Part shown: one piece after another, positions 34,141 through 42,812 of the stretch
How positions within the stretch are numbered: position 1 is the stretch's first letter
Layout of the letters: each line of letters begins with the position of its first letter
Assembly: GCA_965227695.1 (NCBI GenBank)
Contig: OZ245760.1
Span: 496,001 to 560,000, forward strand
From: UBA1858 sp965227695
Lineage (GTDB): Bacteria; Pseudomonadota; Gammaproteobacteria; UBA4575
Direction of reading: 5' to 3'
Length of the DNA stretch: 64,000 bases
The notes under the pieces: model-generated
Database searches by the model: none
What the model saw: the letters and a program-made list of their open reading frames with translations, nothing else
Told to the model about the DNA's origin: nothing
Position numbers and translations under genes: made by a program

Positions 34141-35176
34141 ATCTTCATTTGCTGGCCGGGTAATTGCCTGGGCGGATAGTCATGGCCGCAGGCACCTGCC
34201 ATGGCAGCAACAACCGACACTTTACCGTGTCTGGGTTTCGGAAATAATGTTGCAACAAACTCAGGTTGATGCCGTGGTTCCATATTTTGAAAATTTTATG
34301 CAGCGCTTTCCAGGCATCGAGTCACTGGCCAGGGCCGATCAGGATGAGGTCATGCATTACTGGTCAGGATTGGGGTATTACGCACGAGCACGGAATTTAC
34401 ATAAAGCAGCAAAAATCATTCATGAGCAGTACGCCAATGAATTCCCCGATAATCTGGAGACGGTTATGGCGCTGCCAGGAATCGGCCGCTCGACGGCGGG
34501 GGCTATTCTGTCGCTGAGCCTCGACCAGAAGCACACAATTCTAGACGGAAATGTAAAACGTGTACTGGCGCGTCATCGTGCCGTAGAAGGCTGGCCAGGA
34601 TCCAGTAAAACAGAAAAGCAACTTTGGAATATTGCACAACAGTGTACGCCATCCACACAAAATGCCAGATACACGCAGGCGATGATGGATTTAGGAGCCA
34701 TTTGCTGCACCCGAACAAAACCAGACTGTCATCTATGTCCGGTCAGTGATGATTGTGTCGCTTTCGCTCACGGGAGGCAGCATGAATTACCACATGCCAA
34801 ACCAAGAAAACAACTTCCGGAGCGTTCAATATTTATGTTGGTGCTAAGAAACAAGCAGCATTTGTTGATGAAACGCCGGCAGAATAATGGGATTTGGGGA
34901 GGACTATGGAGCTTTCCAGAGTTTAATGATCAGCATGGGCTGCTGGACTGGTGTCGTGATGTTTTCCAAAGTGCCCCTGATGATATGCAAATACTCGACG
35001 GACTCACACATACATTTTCTCATTTTAGATTGCATATTACCCCTGTTTTGGTGAGGTATGACACCCCTATATACTGGGTAATGGAAGACGATGAATGGGT
35101 CTGGTATAAACATGGGGCATCACAGGTGGGTCTGGCGGCCCCCGTTAATCAACTTGTAAGTCAAATAATGAAATAA
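34130..35176 (+). CDS. mutY: A/G-specific adenine DNA glycosylase MutY
   Basis: Removes adenine mispaired with 8-oxoguanine. 348 residues: catalytic glutamate in VWVSEIMLQQTQV (about 38), helix-hairpin-helix LPGIGRSTAGAI with the catalytic aspartate in ILDGNVKRVL, [4Fe-4S] cysteines in CTRTKPDCHLCPVSDDC, and a C-terminal NUDIX-like domain (about 225-345) for 8-oxoG recognition. The ATG at 34130 overlaps the previous stop by 11 bases. yggX follows, the standard pair. Confidence 0.96.
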   Translation: MTVKSSFAGRVIAWADSHGRRHLPWQQQPTLYRVWVSEIMLQQTQVDAVVPYFENFMQRFPGIESLARADQDEVMHYWSGLGYYARARNLHKAAKIIHEQYANEFPDNLETVMALPGIGRSTAGAILSLSLDQKHTILDGNVKRVLARHRAVEGWPGSSKTEKQLWNIAQQCTPSTQNARYTQAMMDLGAICCTRTKPDCHLCPVSDDCVAFAHGRQHELPHAKPRKQLPERSIFMLVLRNKQHLLMKRRQNNGIWGGLWSFPEFNDQHGLLDWCRDVFQSAPDDMQILDGLTHTFSHFRLHITPVLVRYDTPIYWVMEDDEWVWYKHGASQVGLAAPVNQLVSQIMK

Positions 35177-35185
35177 GGAGTCATC

Positions 35186-35458
35186 GTGGCTAGAATGGTG
35201 CACTGCACAAAGACCGGAAAAGAGGCAGAAGGGCTTGATTTTCCCCCATATCCGGGAGACCTGGGTAAACGCATCTACGAGAATATTTCAAAGGAAGCCT
35301 GGCAGGGCTGGGTCAACCACCAAACCATGCTGATCAATGAATACCGGCTTACCCCCGTGGATCCGAAAAGCCGCAAGTTTCTTGAAGAAGAGATGGAAAA
35401 ATTTCTGTTCGGTGAAGGTTCCGAGGTGCCAAAAGAGTACGTCGCTCCTGAAAAGTAA
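35186..35458 (+). CDS. yggX: Probable Fe(2+)-trafficking protein YggX
   Basis: 90-residue protein protecting iron-sulfur clusters from oxidative damage. MVHCTKTGKEAEGLDFPPYPGDLGKRIYENISKEAW and the WVNHQTMLINEYRL core are classic. GTG start behind AAGGAG, ten bases after mutY. Coupling to MutY, whose cluster is oxygen-sensitive, is usual. Confidence 0.95.
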   Translation: MARMVHCTKTGKEAEGLDFPPYPGDLGKRIYENISKEAWQGWVNHQTMLINEYRLTPVDPKSRKFLEEEMEKFLFGEGSEVPKEYVAPEK

Positions 35459-35574
35459 GGTTGACTCATACCTCTTTACCCGGTTTAATGTCGCCCTTTC
35501 TATCAGCGCATTGGCATAACTCCCTGATATAAAAAGAATACGCCAAGATAATAAATACAAGGATCAGCGGTTTG

Positions 35575-35603
35575 TTGACCGCGCCATGGACGGGTCTTTA
35601 TTT
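35575..35603 (+). promoter_or_regulatory. Possible promoter of tRNA-Phe
   Basis: TTGACC at 35575-35580 and TTATTT at 35598-35603 are separated by 17 bases, 13 bases upstream of the tRNA 5' end. The -10 element is poor. Confidence 0.4.
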
Positions 35604-35616
35604 ATCCAATCTTAAT

Positions 35617-35692
<76 letters not shown>

Positions 35693-35839
35693 TCAAAACA
35701 TTCTGTGACAAACTCCCGGTGTCTTTGTCCCGGTGTATAAGCGCGCCACCGACTTTTACACAATGATGCCTGTCGTTTTTGCTGGGCTATACGCCTTCTC
35801 GTGGATATGGCTTGTTAATTCATCTTGTTTTGCAGCATG

Positions 35840-35856
35840 GAGTATTCATAATACTC
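35840..35856. repeat. Inverted repeat upstream of the SDR operon
   Basis: GAGTATT-CAT-AATACTC lies 85 bases before the SDR start. It is a plausible operator or a small hairpin; no T-run follows. Confidence 0.4.
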
Positions 35857-35940
35857 GGGCACTGCAGTGGCGTTGATTAATTTATTGATCCCGCCAGAAT
35901 AAACGTGTTTTATCGAGTAAATATTAGGATGTGATTCAAG

Positions 35941-36630
35941 ATGGACAGTCAAAAACCTTTCTCATTAATTGTTGGTGCGGGTCCGGGATTGGGTAGTGCT
36001 CTGGTGGATCAGTTTTCAAAGCAGGGATACCATGTAGTAGGATTAAATCGCTCGCCGGCAGATAACATTGACAAAAAAGTAAAGATCTTGCAGGTGGAAC
36101 TTGCAGATTCTGACATGGCACGAGCCGCAATCATGGGTGTGATAGAGGAATATGGAGTTCCCGATGTATTAATACATAATACTGCGCAGTTATTCATTAG
36201 CCCATTTGAAAACACACCCGTGGAAGCATTTGAAGGAGCGTGGCGTTCGATGGTGTTATCCGGGTTTCACGTCATGAAAGAAATAGTCCCGAAGATGGCT
36301 CTTCGCCGAAGCGGAACTGTCATTGTATCCGGAGCAACCGCCAGTCTGCGTGCGGGCGCGCAATTTTCTGCATTCGCATCAGCAAAATTTGCACTGCGCG
36401 GACTGGTTCAGTCTATTGCAAGAGAGTACCAGCAAAAAGGAGTACACATCGCTCATGTCGTGCTTGACGGCATACTGGATACACAGGCAAGTCATCGACT
36501 GCATTCACTTGACCCATCAGACATGATGTCAACGATCGATGTGGCGCAAGAATATATCCATATAGCCCAGCAAAAGCCTTCGGCCTGGACACATGAACTG
36601 GACTTAAGGCCAAAAAACGAAAGTTTCTAA
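35941..36630 (+). CDS. Short-chain dehydrogenase/reductase family protein lacking the catalytic Tyr
   Basis: 229 residues with a Rossmann fold and cofactor loop GAGPGLG (about 12-18). The usual YxxxK motif reads FASAK (F145, K149), so the catalytic tyrosine is replaced by phenylalanine while the serine (S130) remains. Related SDRs with FAFASAKFAL exist, so this seems a family trait, pointing to an altered or lost reductase function. The stop overlaps the next ATG (TAATG), coupling it to the FAD oxidase. No substrate can be named. Confidence 0.8.
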   Translation: MDSQKPFSLIVGAGPGLGSALVDQFSKQGYHVVGLNRSPADNIDKKVKILQVELADSDMARAAIMGVIEEYGVPDVLIHNTAQLFISPFENTPVEAFEGAWRSMVLSGFHVMKEIVPKMALRRSGTVIVSGATASLRAGAQFSAFASAKFALRGLVQSIAREYQQKGVHIAHVVLDGILDTQASHRLHSLDPSDMMSTIDVAQEYIHIAQQKPSAWTHELDLRPKNESF

Positions 36631-37742
36631 TGAAAACAAAGGTGCTGATTGCGGGTGCCGGCTTAAGCGGCTTATATACTGCCTATCAGTGCCATCTGCA
36701 TGGTATTGATTATCAGTTGGTAGAAGCGCGACCCAGATTGGGTGGTCGGGTGTTCTCCTTCCAGGAAAATCAAAATAAATATGACTGTTATGCACCGGCA
36801 ATTGATCTTGGCCCCAGCTGGTTCTGGCCGGGTCAGCATCGAATGCTTGCTCTGGTTGATGAGTTGGGTTTAACAGGGCAGATGTTTTTGCAACAAGATG
36901 AGGGGTTGAGTCTCTATGAGGACCAGTACGGCAACATCCACCGGGGTGTTGAGGGGTTTTCAATGACTGGTGCCTATCGGTTGAATGGCGGAATGCAGGC
37001 TGTCACCGCTGGTTTGGGTGCCCGGCTGGCTAAAGAAAAAGTATGGGTGGACGCTTCACTTGTGAATATTAATCTTGAAGGTGACGTGATAAATGCAGTG
37101 GTAAACCATCAGGAACAATTACAACGCGTGGAATGTGAATATATTATTCTGGCAATGCCGCCGAGAATCGCGATAAACACTATTCAGTTCAATCCGGAAT
37201 TTAGTCAAGAAAGGCAAAAAACATTAAGTGAAATAGTGACATGGATGGCAGGGCAGGCAAAAATGGTTTGTCTATATGACCATGCCTTCTGGAAAAAGCA
37301 GGGCTTTTCAGGTGATGTGATTAGCCAACTGGGTCCACTACAGGAAATACATGATGCCTCAGTGCAGTCTGACAGCCTGAAAGCATTATTTGGCTTTGTG
37401 GCCGTGCCTCCCGATCAAAGAAGACAACGAGGCGCTGAAATTCAGGCGCTTGCACTTCAACAGCTTGCCAGGTTGTTTGGTAATGATGCGTTAAACCCGA
37501 GGCGTATCTGCTTGCAAGACTGGTCGCAAGAGAAATATACAGCAACACAATGGGATCAGCAGATATCGGGTTATCATCCATCCAATGACATATCTTATGT
37601 TGAAGAGCCTGAGTGGGGCAAAAAAATCATATGGTCAGGATCTGAATCTGCAGACTATCGCCAGCATAACAATGGGTTCCTGGAAGGAGCGTTACAGGCA
37701 AGTATGCATGCATTCTCTTTAATCAGATCGCAGAGACGATAA
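36630..37742 (+). CDS. FAD-dependent amine-oxidase-like oxidoreductase
   Basis: 370-residue flavoprotein of the flavin monoamine oxidase/phytoene desaturase group. The dinucleotide-binding loop VLIAGAGLSGLYTAYQ (about 5-20) and the adjacent ARPRLGGRVFS motif are clear, and the C-terminal FAD motif IIWSGSESADYRQHNNGFLEGAL is intact. It is translationally coupled to the SDR gene, so the pair may act on one substrate. The shorter C-terminal domain suggests a soluble enzyme. Confidence 0.83.
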   Translation: MKTKVLIAGAGLSGLYTAYQCHLHGIDYQLVEARPRLGGRVFSFQENQNKYDCYAPAIDLGPSWFWPGQHRMLALVDELGLTGQMFLQQDEGLSLYEDQYGNIHRGVEGFSMTGAYRLNGGMQAVTAGLGARLAKEKVWVDASLVNINLEGDVINAVVNHQEQLQRVECEYIILAMPPRIAINTIQFNPEFSQERQKTLSEIVTWMAGQAKMVCLYDHAFWKKQGFSGDVISQLGPLQEIHDASVQSDSLKALFGFVAVPPDQRRQRGAEIQALALQQLARLFGNDALNPRRICLQDWSQEKYTATQWDQQISGYHPSNDISYVEEPEWGKKIIWSGSESADYRQHNNGFLEGALQASMHAFSLIRSQRR

Positions 37743-37744
37743 AT

Positions 37745-38605
37745 ATGATCAAGTGGGCGATGGATATTATCAGTAATTTCCGTTTACATTTGGCAGTAAT
37801 TTCGCTACCTGCAATGTTGACAGGGGCACTAGTAATAAAAAGCAGTGTGATAACAGTGTTTTTTGCCGTTATTTTTTTGCTGGTGCTGTTTCCGATATGT
37901 TCCTGGAAAAGACAGACAGGTCATCAGCAACACAGGGTTTCACAGTGGTACAGTATTACCAGTTTTAATATTGAATGGAATGCGCCCAATCAAGCACGAT
38001 CACTTGCTTATATAAATGAATCAGATGCTGATATCCTCGTATTACAGGAAGTAACTGAACCGGTTAAACAAAAGATTGGAAAACAGGCTAACCGCTTTCC
38101 ATATCAGTTGGGAGAAGGCCATAGTCATGTGATGGTGTTATCCCGCTACCAATGCCAACTGGTTGAATACCTCCCATGGCCTGGAAAATTCAAGCAACGC
38201 GCGATGCATTTAATTTGCAAATTGCCGGAGTATGACTTACATGTTTTTGCAATACATTTACAAGTAACACGAAACTGGAACGAAGTGTTGTTCCGTGATC
38301 AGCAACTAAATGTTCTGATCAACGCCATAAGAGGGATTAGCCAACCAGTAATACTGGTAGGAGACTTCAATGCAGCAACAGGGTCAAATGTGCTCAGGAT
38401 GATTGAGCAGCGGCTAGGATTGTATAGTAGAGCGTCCCTGCTCGATTATAAATGTAGCTGGCCGGTGGGCATGGGTTTCTTGGGCCTCCAGATTGATCAT
38501 TTCTATAGCAGCAGGAATATCAATATGCAACGCGTTGATCTTGGTCCTGTCCTGGATTCAGACCACCGCCCTGTGACCACAAAATTTGGATTGGTGTGTG
38601 ACTAG
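37745..38605 (+). CDS. Membrane-anchored endonuclease/exonuclease/phosphatase family protein
   Basis: 286 residues. Two N-terminal membrane helices (about 12-55) precede an EEP domain: SITSFNIEWNAPN, LVLQEVTEP (metal glutamate), AIHLQVTRNW, LVGDFNAATGS and DSDHRPVTTKF carry the metal- and phosphate-binding residues. The active site should face the periplasm. Family members cleave phosphodiesters in nucleic acids, lipids or phosphoinositides. Coding overlaps by 4 bases with the convergent downstream gene. Confidence 0.83.
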   Translation: MIKWAMDIISNFRLHLAVISLPAMLTGALVIKSSVITVFFAVIFLLVLFPICSWKRQTGHQQHRVSQWYSITSFNIEWNAPNQARSLAYINESDADILVLQEVTEPVKQKIGKQANRFPYQLGEGHSHVMVLSRYQCQLVEYLPWPGKFKQRAMHLICKLPEYDLHVFAIHLQVTRNWNEVLFRDQQLNVLINAIRGISQPVILVGDFNAATGSNVLRMIEQRLGLYSRASLLDYKCSWPVGMGFLGLQIDHFYSSRNINMQRVDLGPVLDSDHRPVTTKFGLVCD

Positions 38606-40050
38606 GATGCCATCGCCAGCGTCTGATGACCACGTATCGCATTTAACAGTTCAGGATCCATGGACGTAATTTTAGGTGACTCTATACCGTAGGCGTCCAG
38701 GAACATGGCATACAGGTCTTTAAGTGGAAATGAAGCGGGAAGTTCACCCTTAAGGAAGCCTGTATCACTATAATATCCAATGCCATGATGATGGGTGTTT
38801 TTTACCTGGGCCAGAGAAACGAGCTTGCCAAAATCATCAATGATAGTGTTGCCACTAACGACTTTCGCGTTTTCGGGGATCAGTGATGCAACCGGCTTCA
38901 GTTGAACATAAATATCTTTGCCGCGATTTTCGGTATGAAATATCTGTGCGCTTTTGTTCAGTGTGCGTACCGCCCTGTCTGCAGTTTCTACGTAAAAGAT
39001 TTCTTTAGTGTCAATAGTATGTACGTTAAGCAATTGTTGCTCTGCCTGTGAAGCCAATGTCTCATTTTCAAAACATAAAACAAAATCTTCGGTCATCAGG
39101 TTGTAAGTATGGCTGTATTGAATACCTATTCTATGCAGAAACGTCTCATGATCATCAAGACGATAATAATATGTTTCCCGTTCATGCGGGTCCTGGTGCA
39201 GGGCAGTCGCAACGATAACACGACCATTCTCGACGCTATTGGCATATGAGATCAAGTCTGCAAGCGCAGAGTCATATAATTTTAATACATCCAGCAACGG
39301 GTCATCATCTTTTGATACATGCCAGCCCGGGTTTTTGCGATCGCCGCTGTAAGCCATGGATGAGAAAAGATAGTGGTGCTGGAGATGTGCGCCTGCATTT
39401 AAAAAAACGGTAGAAAAATCCGGCTGAAGTTTCTTGCATTGCGTGATGTATGTGTCGAGTAATAATCGGTCGCAGATGATGGCCCGAAACCAGGTTTTCT
39501 TTTTAAAATAAGACAGGGTTTCGGAGATATATTTTTTTAAGTTTTTTGCTTGAGCATTTTTTAAAGCGCCTGCCACAAGTTTGTAATAAGAACCCAGTGA
39601 AATTTTCTGTTTTGCATAATCATTGGTTACCTGGCATAAAGCATCGTAAATGTGTCTTAAGTCCTGACTTCCGGTGAAACCGGTTTTAGTCCATGGGTCG
39701 GGCACGAAAAATTTTGCATGGGTTGTGTTGTTGGCTGCATTAAAGGCGGCCAGGGCAGCTACACTGACATTGTTTGCTTCCAGTGTCTCGTAAATCATTG
39801 GTTGATTAATTTTGATAATATCGCCGAGGCGAAACACCTTGTGATCTTCATATGACAGACCGGTATGAACTGTTGGCCACTGAATCCATGGATTTGCCAG
39901 GTGATGTTCAGTTTCAGAGGTGGTTTCAACATAACCATGTTTTTCAAACAGTGCCTTGAAGTTTGGAAGGTAGCCAAGTTCTATGTAGCGATCAATATAA
40001 TCAAAATTGAGCTCATTTAGTTGTAAAAAAAATAATTTTGGCTTATTCAT
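38602..40050 (-). CDS. Alkaline-phosphatase-superfamily-like protein
   Basis: 482 residues, family not fully recognised. The N-terminal FFLQLNELNFDYIDRYIELGYLPNFKAL and WIQWPTVHTG, and the histidine-rich HHHGIGYYSDTGFLKGELPASF near the C terminus, resemble the alkaline phosphatase/type I phosphodiesterase fold, but the canonical metal aspartates are not evident, so activity is uncertain. No signal peptide. GGAGAG precedes the ATG. It diverges from the UbiA-GtrA-HAD set; similar proteins occur in surface polysaccharide contexts. Confidence 0.65.
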   Translation of the reverse strand: MNKPKLFFLQLNELNFDYIDRYIELGYLPNFKALFEKHGYVETTSETEHHLANPWIQWPTVHTGLSYEDHKVFRLGDIIKINQPMIYETLEANNVSVAALAAFNAANNTTHAKFFVPDPWTKTGFTGSQDLRHIYDALCQVTNDYAKQKISLGSYYKLVAGALKNAQAKNLKKYISETLSYFKKKTWFRAIICDRLLLDTYITQCKKLQPDFSTVFLNAGAHLQHHYLFSSMAYSGDRKNPGWHVSKDDDPLLDVLKLYDSALADLISYANSVENGRVIVATALHQDPHERETYYYRLDDHETFLHRIGIQYSHTYNLMTEDFVLCFENETLASQAEQQLLNVHTIDTKEIFYVETADRAVRTLNKSAQIFHTENRGKDIYVQLKPVASLIPENAKVVSGNTIIDDFGKLVSLAQVKNTHHHGIGYYSDTGFLKGELPASFPLKDLYAMFLDAYGIESPKITSMDPELLNAIRGHQTLAMAS

Positions 40051-40377
40051 TGTAGATCTCTCCGTGTATAGGCCTGTTATCCGAAACAGCTGAGTGGTAA
40101 TACACTCAGATATTCTTTTAATGATAATTTTTACATGTTCACAATAAAATTCTGAGAGCCAGTTAACGATAATGTGGGGCTGGCGCGATAAAATGATTAG
40201 GGATTGTATGCATCCAGTGCTGAGTGGCTGTTATGTATGACAGTTCACAGTTTAAAGTTTCAGTCTGCTTGAGCGGTAAGAAGGCACTAACAAATGTGCT
40301 AGATTAATCATTCCGGGATCAAGTATACGGTTATATTTATACCTTCATATAAATTTATTACAAATGGATACAAAACC
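40051..40377. other. Divergent promoter region with an operator-like palindrome
   Basis: 327 bases without a gene between the alkaline-phosphatase-like gene and ubiA-family gene. CTGAGTG and CACTCAG (40090-40109) form an inverted repeat with a 6-base spacer 40 bases upstream of the minus-strand start. A half-site CTGAGTGG recurs at about 40220. This may be the site of a common regulator. Confidence 0.45.
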
Positions 40378-41364
40378 ATGTCGTTTTTATCGAATGCCGG
40401 TTCAATAGGAAATAATGGACTGATTAATCGAGGTTTAATTGCAATTAAACCCTATATAAATATCGCCCGACCTGACCACTGGTTTAAAAATATATTTATG
40501 CTGCCCGGTCTGTTGCTGGCTCTGGCCGTTGGAGCCACATTGCCGGAAAACTTTTTGTGGGTTTTCATTTCCGGGGTTGTCAGTGTATGTTTGATCGCCT
40601 CAGCGAATTACACGATCAACGAATGGCTGGATGCGCAATTTGATCGACATCATCCGGTTAAAAAAAATCGGCCATCGGTTGCAGGAGGTATCAGGCCCCA
40701 ATTTGTTTATCTGCAGTGGTCTATTCTGGCTTCGGTTGGTTTATATCTCGCTTATCATATAAAAATCGAGTTTTTTGTTACCAATCTTGTTCTGCTCATT
40801 ATGGGTGTCCTTTATAATGTAAATCCTGTTCGAACCAAAGATCGTGTATACGTAGATGTGTTATCTGAAGCAATCAATAATCCATTGCGCTTTCTGCTTG
40901 GCTGGTATCTTGTTATAGCCCCTTTGATCCCGCCTTCCAGTGTTTTGCTGTCTTATTGGATGGGAGGTGCTTTTTTAATGGCGGTGAAACGATATGCAGA
41001 ATACCGTTACATTGATGATCCTGCGCGTGCCGGACTCTACCGAAAATCATTTATACATTACACCGAGGAAAAGCTATTATTATCAGCATTTTTCTACGCA
41101 TTAATGTCAGCGGTATTCCTGGGTGTGTTCCTGGTTAAATACAGAATTGAATATCTTGTTGCTCTGCCATTGTTCGCGATTCTGTTTGTATGGTATCTGT
41201 ATATTGGCATGCAGACGAATTCTGTATCACAAGCGCCAGAAAAGCTCTACAAACAAAAGAAATTTGTCGCATTTGTTGCTGCGCTGGGTGCTATTGCCGT
41301 AGGCCTTCTTTTTGTCGACCTGCCATGGCTGCACGTTTTGTTAGAAGTATACGAAACAAAGTAA
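40378..41364 (+). CDS. UbiA family prenyltransferase
   Basis: 328-residue polytopic protein (about eight helices). The first Asp-rich motif reads NEWLDAQFDRHHPVKKNRP and the second region is KRYAEYR with downstream acidic residues. The HP-x-KxxRP extension is typical of the decaprenyl-phosphate phosphoribosyltransferase (Rv3806c) branch rather than of 4-hydroxybenzoate prenyltransferase UbiA, and the following GtrA and HAD genes support a polyprenyl-linked sugar route. The acceptor and donor remain inferred. The start ATG has no strong ribosome site. Confidence 0.85.
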   Translation: MSFLSNAGSIGNNGLINRGLIAIKPYINIARPDHWFKNIFMLPGLLLALAVGATLPENFLWVFISGVVSVCLIASANYTINEWLDAQFDRHHPVKKNRPSVAGGIRPQFVYLQWSILASVGLYLAYHIKIEFFVTNLVLLIMGVLYNVNPVRTKDRVYVDVLSEAINNPLRFLLGWYLVIAPLIPPSSVLLSYWMGGAFLMAVKRYAEYRYIDDPARAGLYRKSFIHYTEEKLLLSAFFYALMSAVFLGVFLVKYRIEYLVALPLFAILFVWYLYIGMQTNSVSQAPEKLYKQKKFVAFVAALGAIAVGLLFVDLPWLHVLLEVYETK

Positions 41365-41370
41365 CGCTTA

Positions 41371-41808
41371 ATGAAGTATCTTGACTGCATGATCGACCGG
41401 GCTGGTCGATCACCTTATGGCTGGATGTTAAAATCTGAAGCGCTGAGATATCTGCTTGCAGGTGGTACAGCGTTTCTTGTCTTGATGCTGGTGCTTATAT
41501 CGCTGGTCGAGCTGTTTGGAGTTAATGAAGTCATGGCGACTGCGCTAGCACTTGCATGTGCGACACCTGTCAATTACAGCCTGCAAAAAAGATTTGTATT
41601 CAGATCACATGCTCCGGTGGGCAAAAGCTTCATTATATACTGCGTGGTTACCATCGTAACAATGATTATGAATGTTCAGTTTTTTTATTTTATTTTGAAA
41701 TATACAGATCTTCACTACACACTCGCGCAAATACTCACTACAGCAATAATAGTGATTATCAACTACTTTGTTAATCGACACCTGACATTTTCGCAGGTTA
41801 TGAAATAG
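41371..41808 (+). CDS. GtrA family membrane protein
   Basis: 145 residues with four membrane helices (about 23-50, 52-70, 85-110, 117-140) and the family motifs RYLLAGG and NYSLQKRFVF. GtrA proteins move or recruit polyprenyl-linked sugars in the membrane (Rv3789 in mycobacteria, GtrA in Shigella phage serotype conversion). It is 6 bases downstream of the UbiA gene and 5 bases upstream of the HAD gene, so the three are one unit. Confidence 0.85.
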   Translation: MKYLDCMIDRAGRSPYGWMLKSEALRYLLAGGTAFLVLMLVLISLVELFGVNEVMATALALACATPVNYSLQKRFVFRSHAPVGKSFIIYCVVTIVTMIMNVQFFYFILKYTDLHYTLAQILTTAIIVIINYFVNRHLTFSQVMK

Positions 41809-41813
41809 GCCCG

Positions 41814-42476
41814 ATGGAAAAACAAACAAAAATTGTTGTATTTGATCTGGACGGGACTATTACCCGTCGCGATACATATATTCCATTTCTTATGGGATTA
41901 GCATTGCGTAAACCCTGGATACTGTTACGGCTGGGTAGTCTGCCTTTTGCCGTGTGTATGCACTTTGCTGGTGTAAGGGATAATACATGGCTTAAGAAAA
42001 GATTCCTTAAAGCCTTCATGAAAGGCATGGATGCAAGTGCACTTGAAAGCTGGATTGAAGCCTTTGCAGATCAAATAATATGCTCGGGAATACGTGAAGC
42101 AGCCTGGGATGAAATAGAAAAACACAAAAAACAGCATGCCTGTGTGTTGCTGGTGAGCGCGAGTCTTGATATCTATGTGAATCGTATTGGTGAAAAACTG
42201 GGCGTACATGCGACTTTGTGCACCGAGGTTGAATGGGACGCACAAGGCCGCCTGACAGGCGACTTAAAATCTGAGAACTGTTATGGAGAAGAAAAAATTG
42301 CACGTTTGAAATCATGGCTTCAAACACATGGTGGATCAAAAGTTGACATCGCATATTCTGATCATCATTCTGATATACCACTGCTTAATTTTGCTGTTAC
42401 CGGCGTTGCTGTTTCCCCTTCAAAAAAACTGGCTGATATAATACACTCAAATCAAATAAAGCTGGTTCACTGGTGA
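41814..42476 (+). CDS. HAD-IB family phosphatase
   Basis: 220-residue haloacid dehalogenase hydrolase of the phosphoserine-phosphatase-like subgroup. Motif I is VVFDLDGTITRRD (nucleophile Asp about 11), motif II LLVSASLDIY, motif IV YSDHHSDIPLL. HAD-IB domains are fused to UbiA domains in other proteobacteria, so this protein probably removes the phosphate from the UbiA product. In mycobacteria that step is assigned to a PAP2-type protein, so this would be a replacement. Confidence 0.83.
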   Translation: MEKQTKIVVFDLDGTITRRDTYIPFLMGLALRKPWILLRLGSLPFAVCMHFAGVRDNTWLKKRFLKAFMKGMDASALESWIEAFADQIICSGIREAAWDEIEKHKKQHACVLLVSASLDIYVNRIGEKLGVHATLCTEVEWDAQGRLTGDLKSENCYGEEKIARLKSWLQTHGGSKVDIAYSDHHSDIPLLNFAVTGVAVSPSKKLADIIHSNQIKLVHW

Positions 42477-42534
42477 TGAGCATATAATTATTCTTTACTC
42501 TTTCGCCGGCTAAAATGAAAAGAAGGCAATGGCT

Positions 42535-42810
42535 ATGGCGTCAGACCAGGAAAAACTGATTAAGAGACATCCGGGTTTAACTCACTCTGAAATGATGAAG
42601 GTAACATCGCATGTGCAAAGGCAATCCGGAGAGTGGATTGTTAACACCTTGATGCTTGAAGGGTGTAATGCTCCTTTCAGGTACAAGCGCAAAAAGCTCT
42701 ATAAAAACCTGAAAGGTCAGCGAGTAAATCTTACTTATTATCCCGTTGATGAAAATATTGCTGGTCTAGAGATGGAAGTCATGAATGTGGTGCGAATAAG
42801 AGTTTCATAG
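42535..42810 (+). CDS. Small conserved hypothetical protein
   Basis: 91 residues, no family recognised. Starts MASDQEKLIKRHPGLTHSEMMKV; rich in Lys/Arg and Tyr in the middle (RYKRKKLYKNLKGQRVNLTYYP) and with a short acidic tail, suggestive of a small nucleic-acid- or protein-binding fold. The second ATG is chosen because AGAAGG lies eight bases upstream; the first, at 42529, is only two bases from it. It ends 2 bases before the convergent DUF3299 gene. Confidence 0.6.
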   Translation: MASDQEKLIKRHPGLTHSEMMKVTSHVQRQSGEWIVNTLMLEGCNAPFRYKRKKLYKNLKGQRVNLTYYPVDENIAGLEMEVMNVVRIRVS

Positions 42811-42812
42811 GC

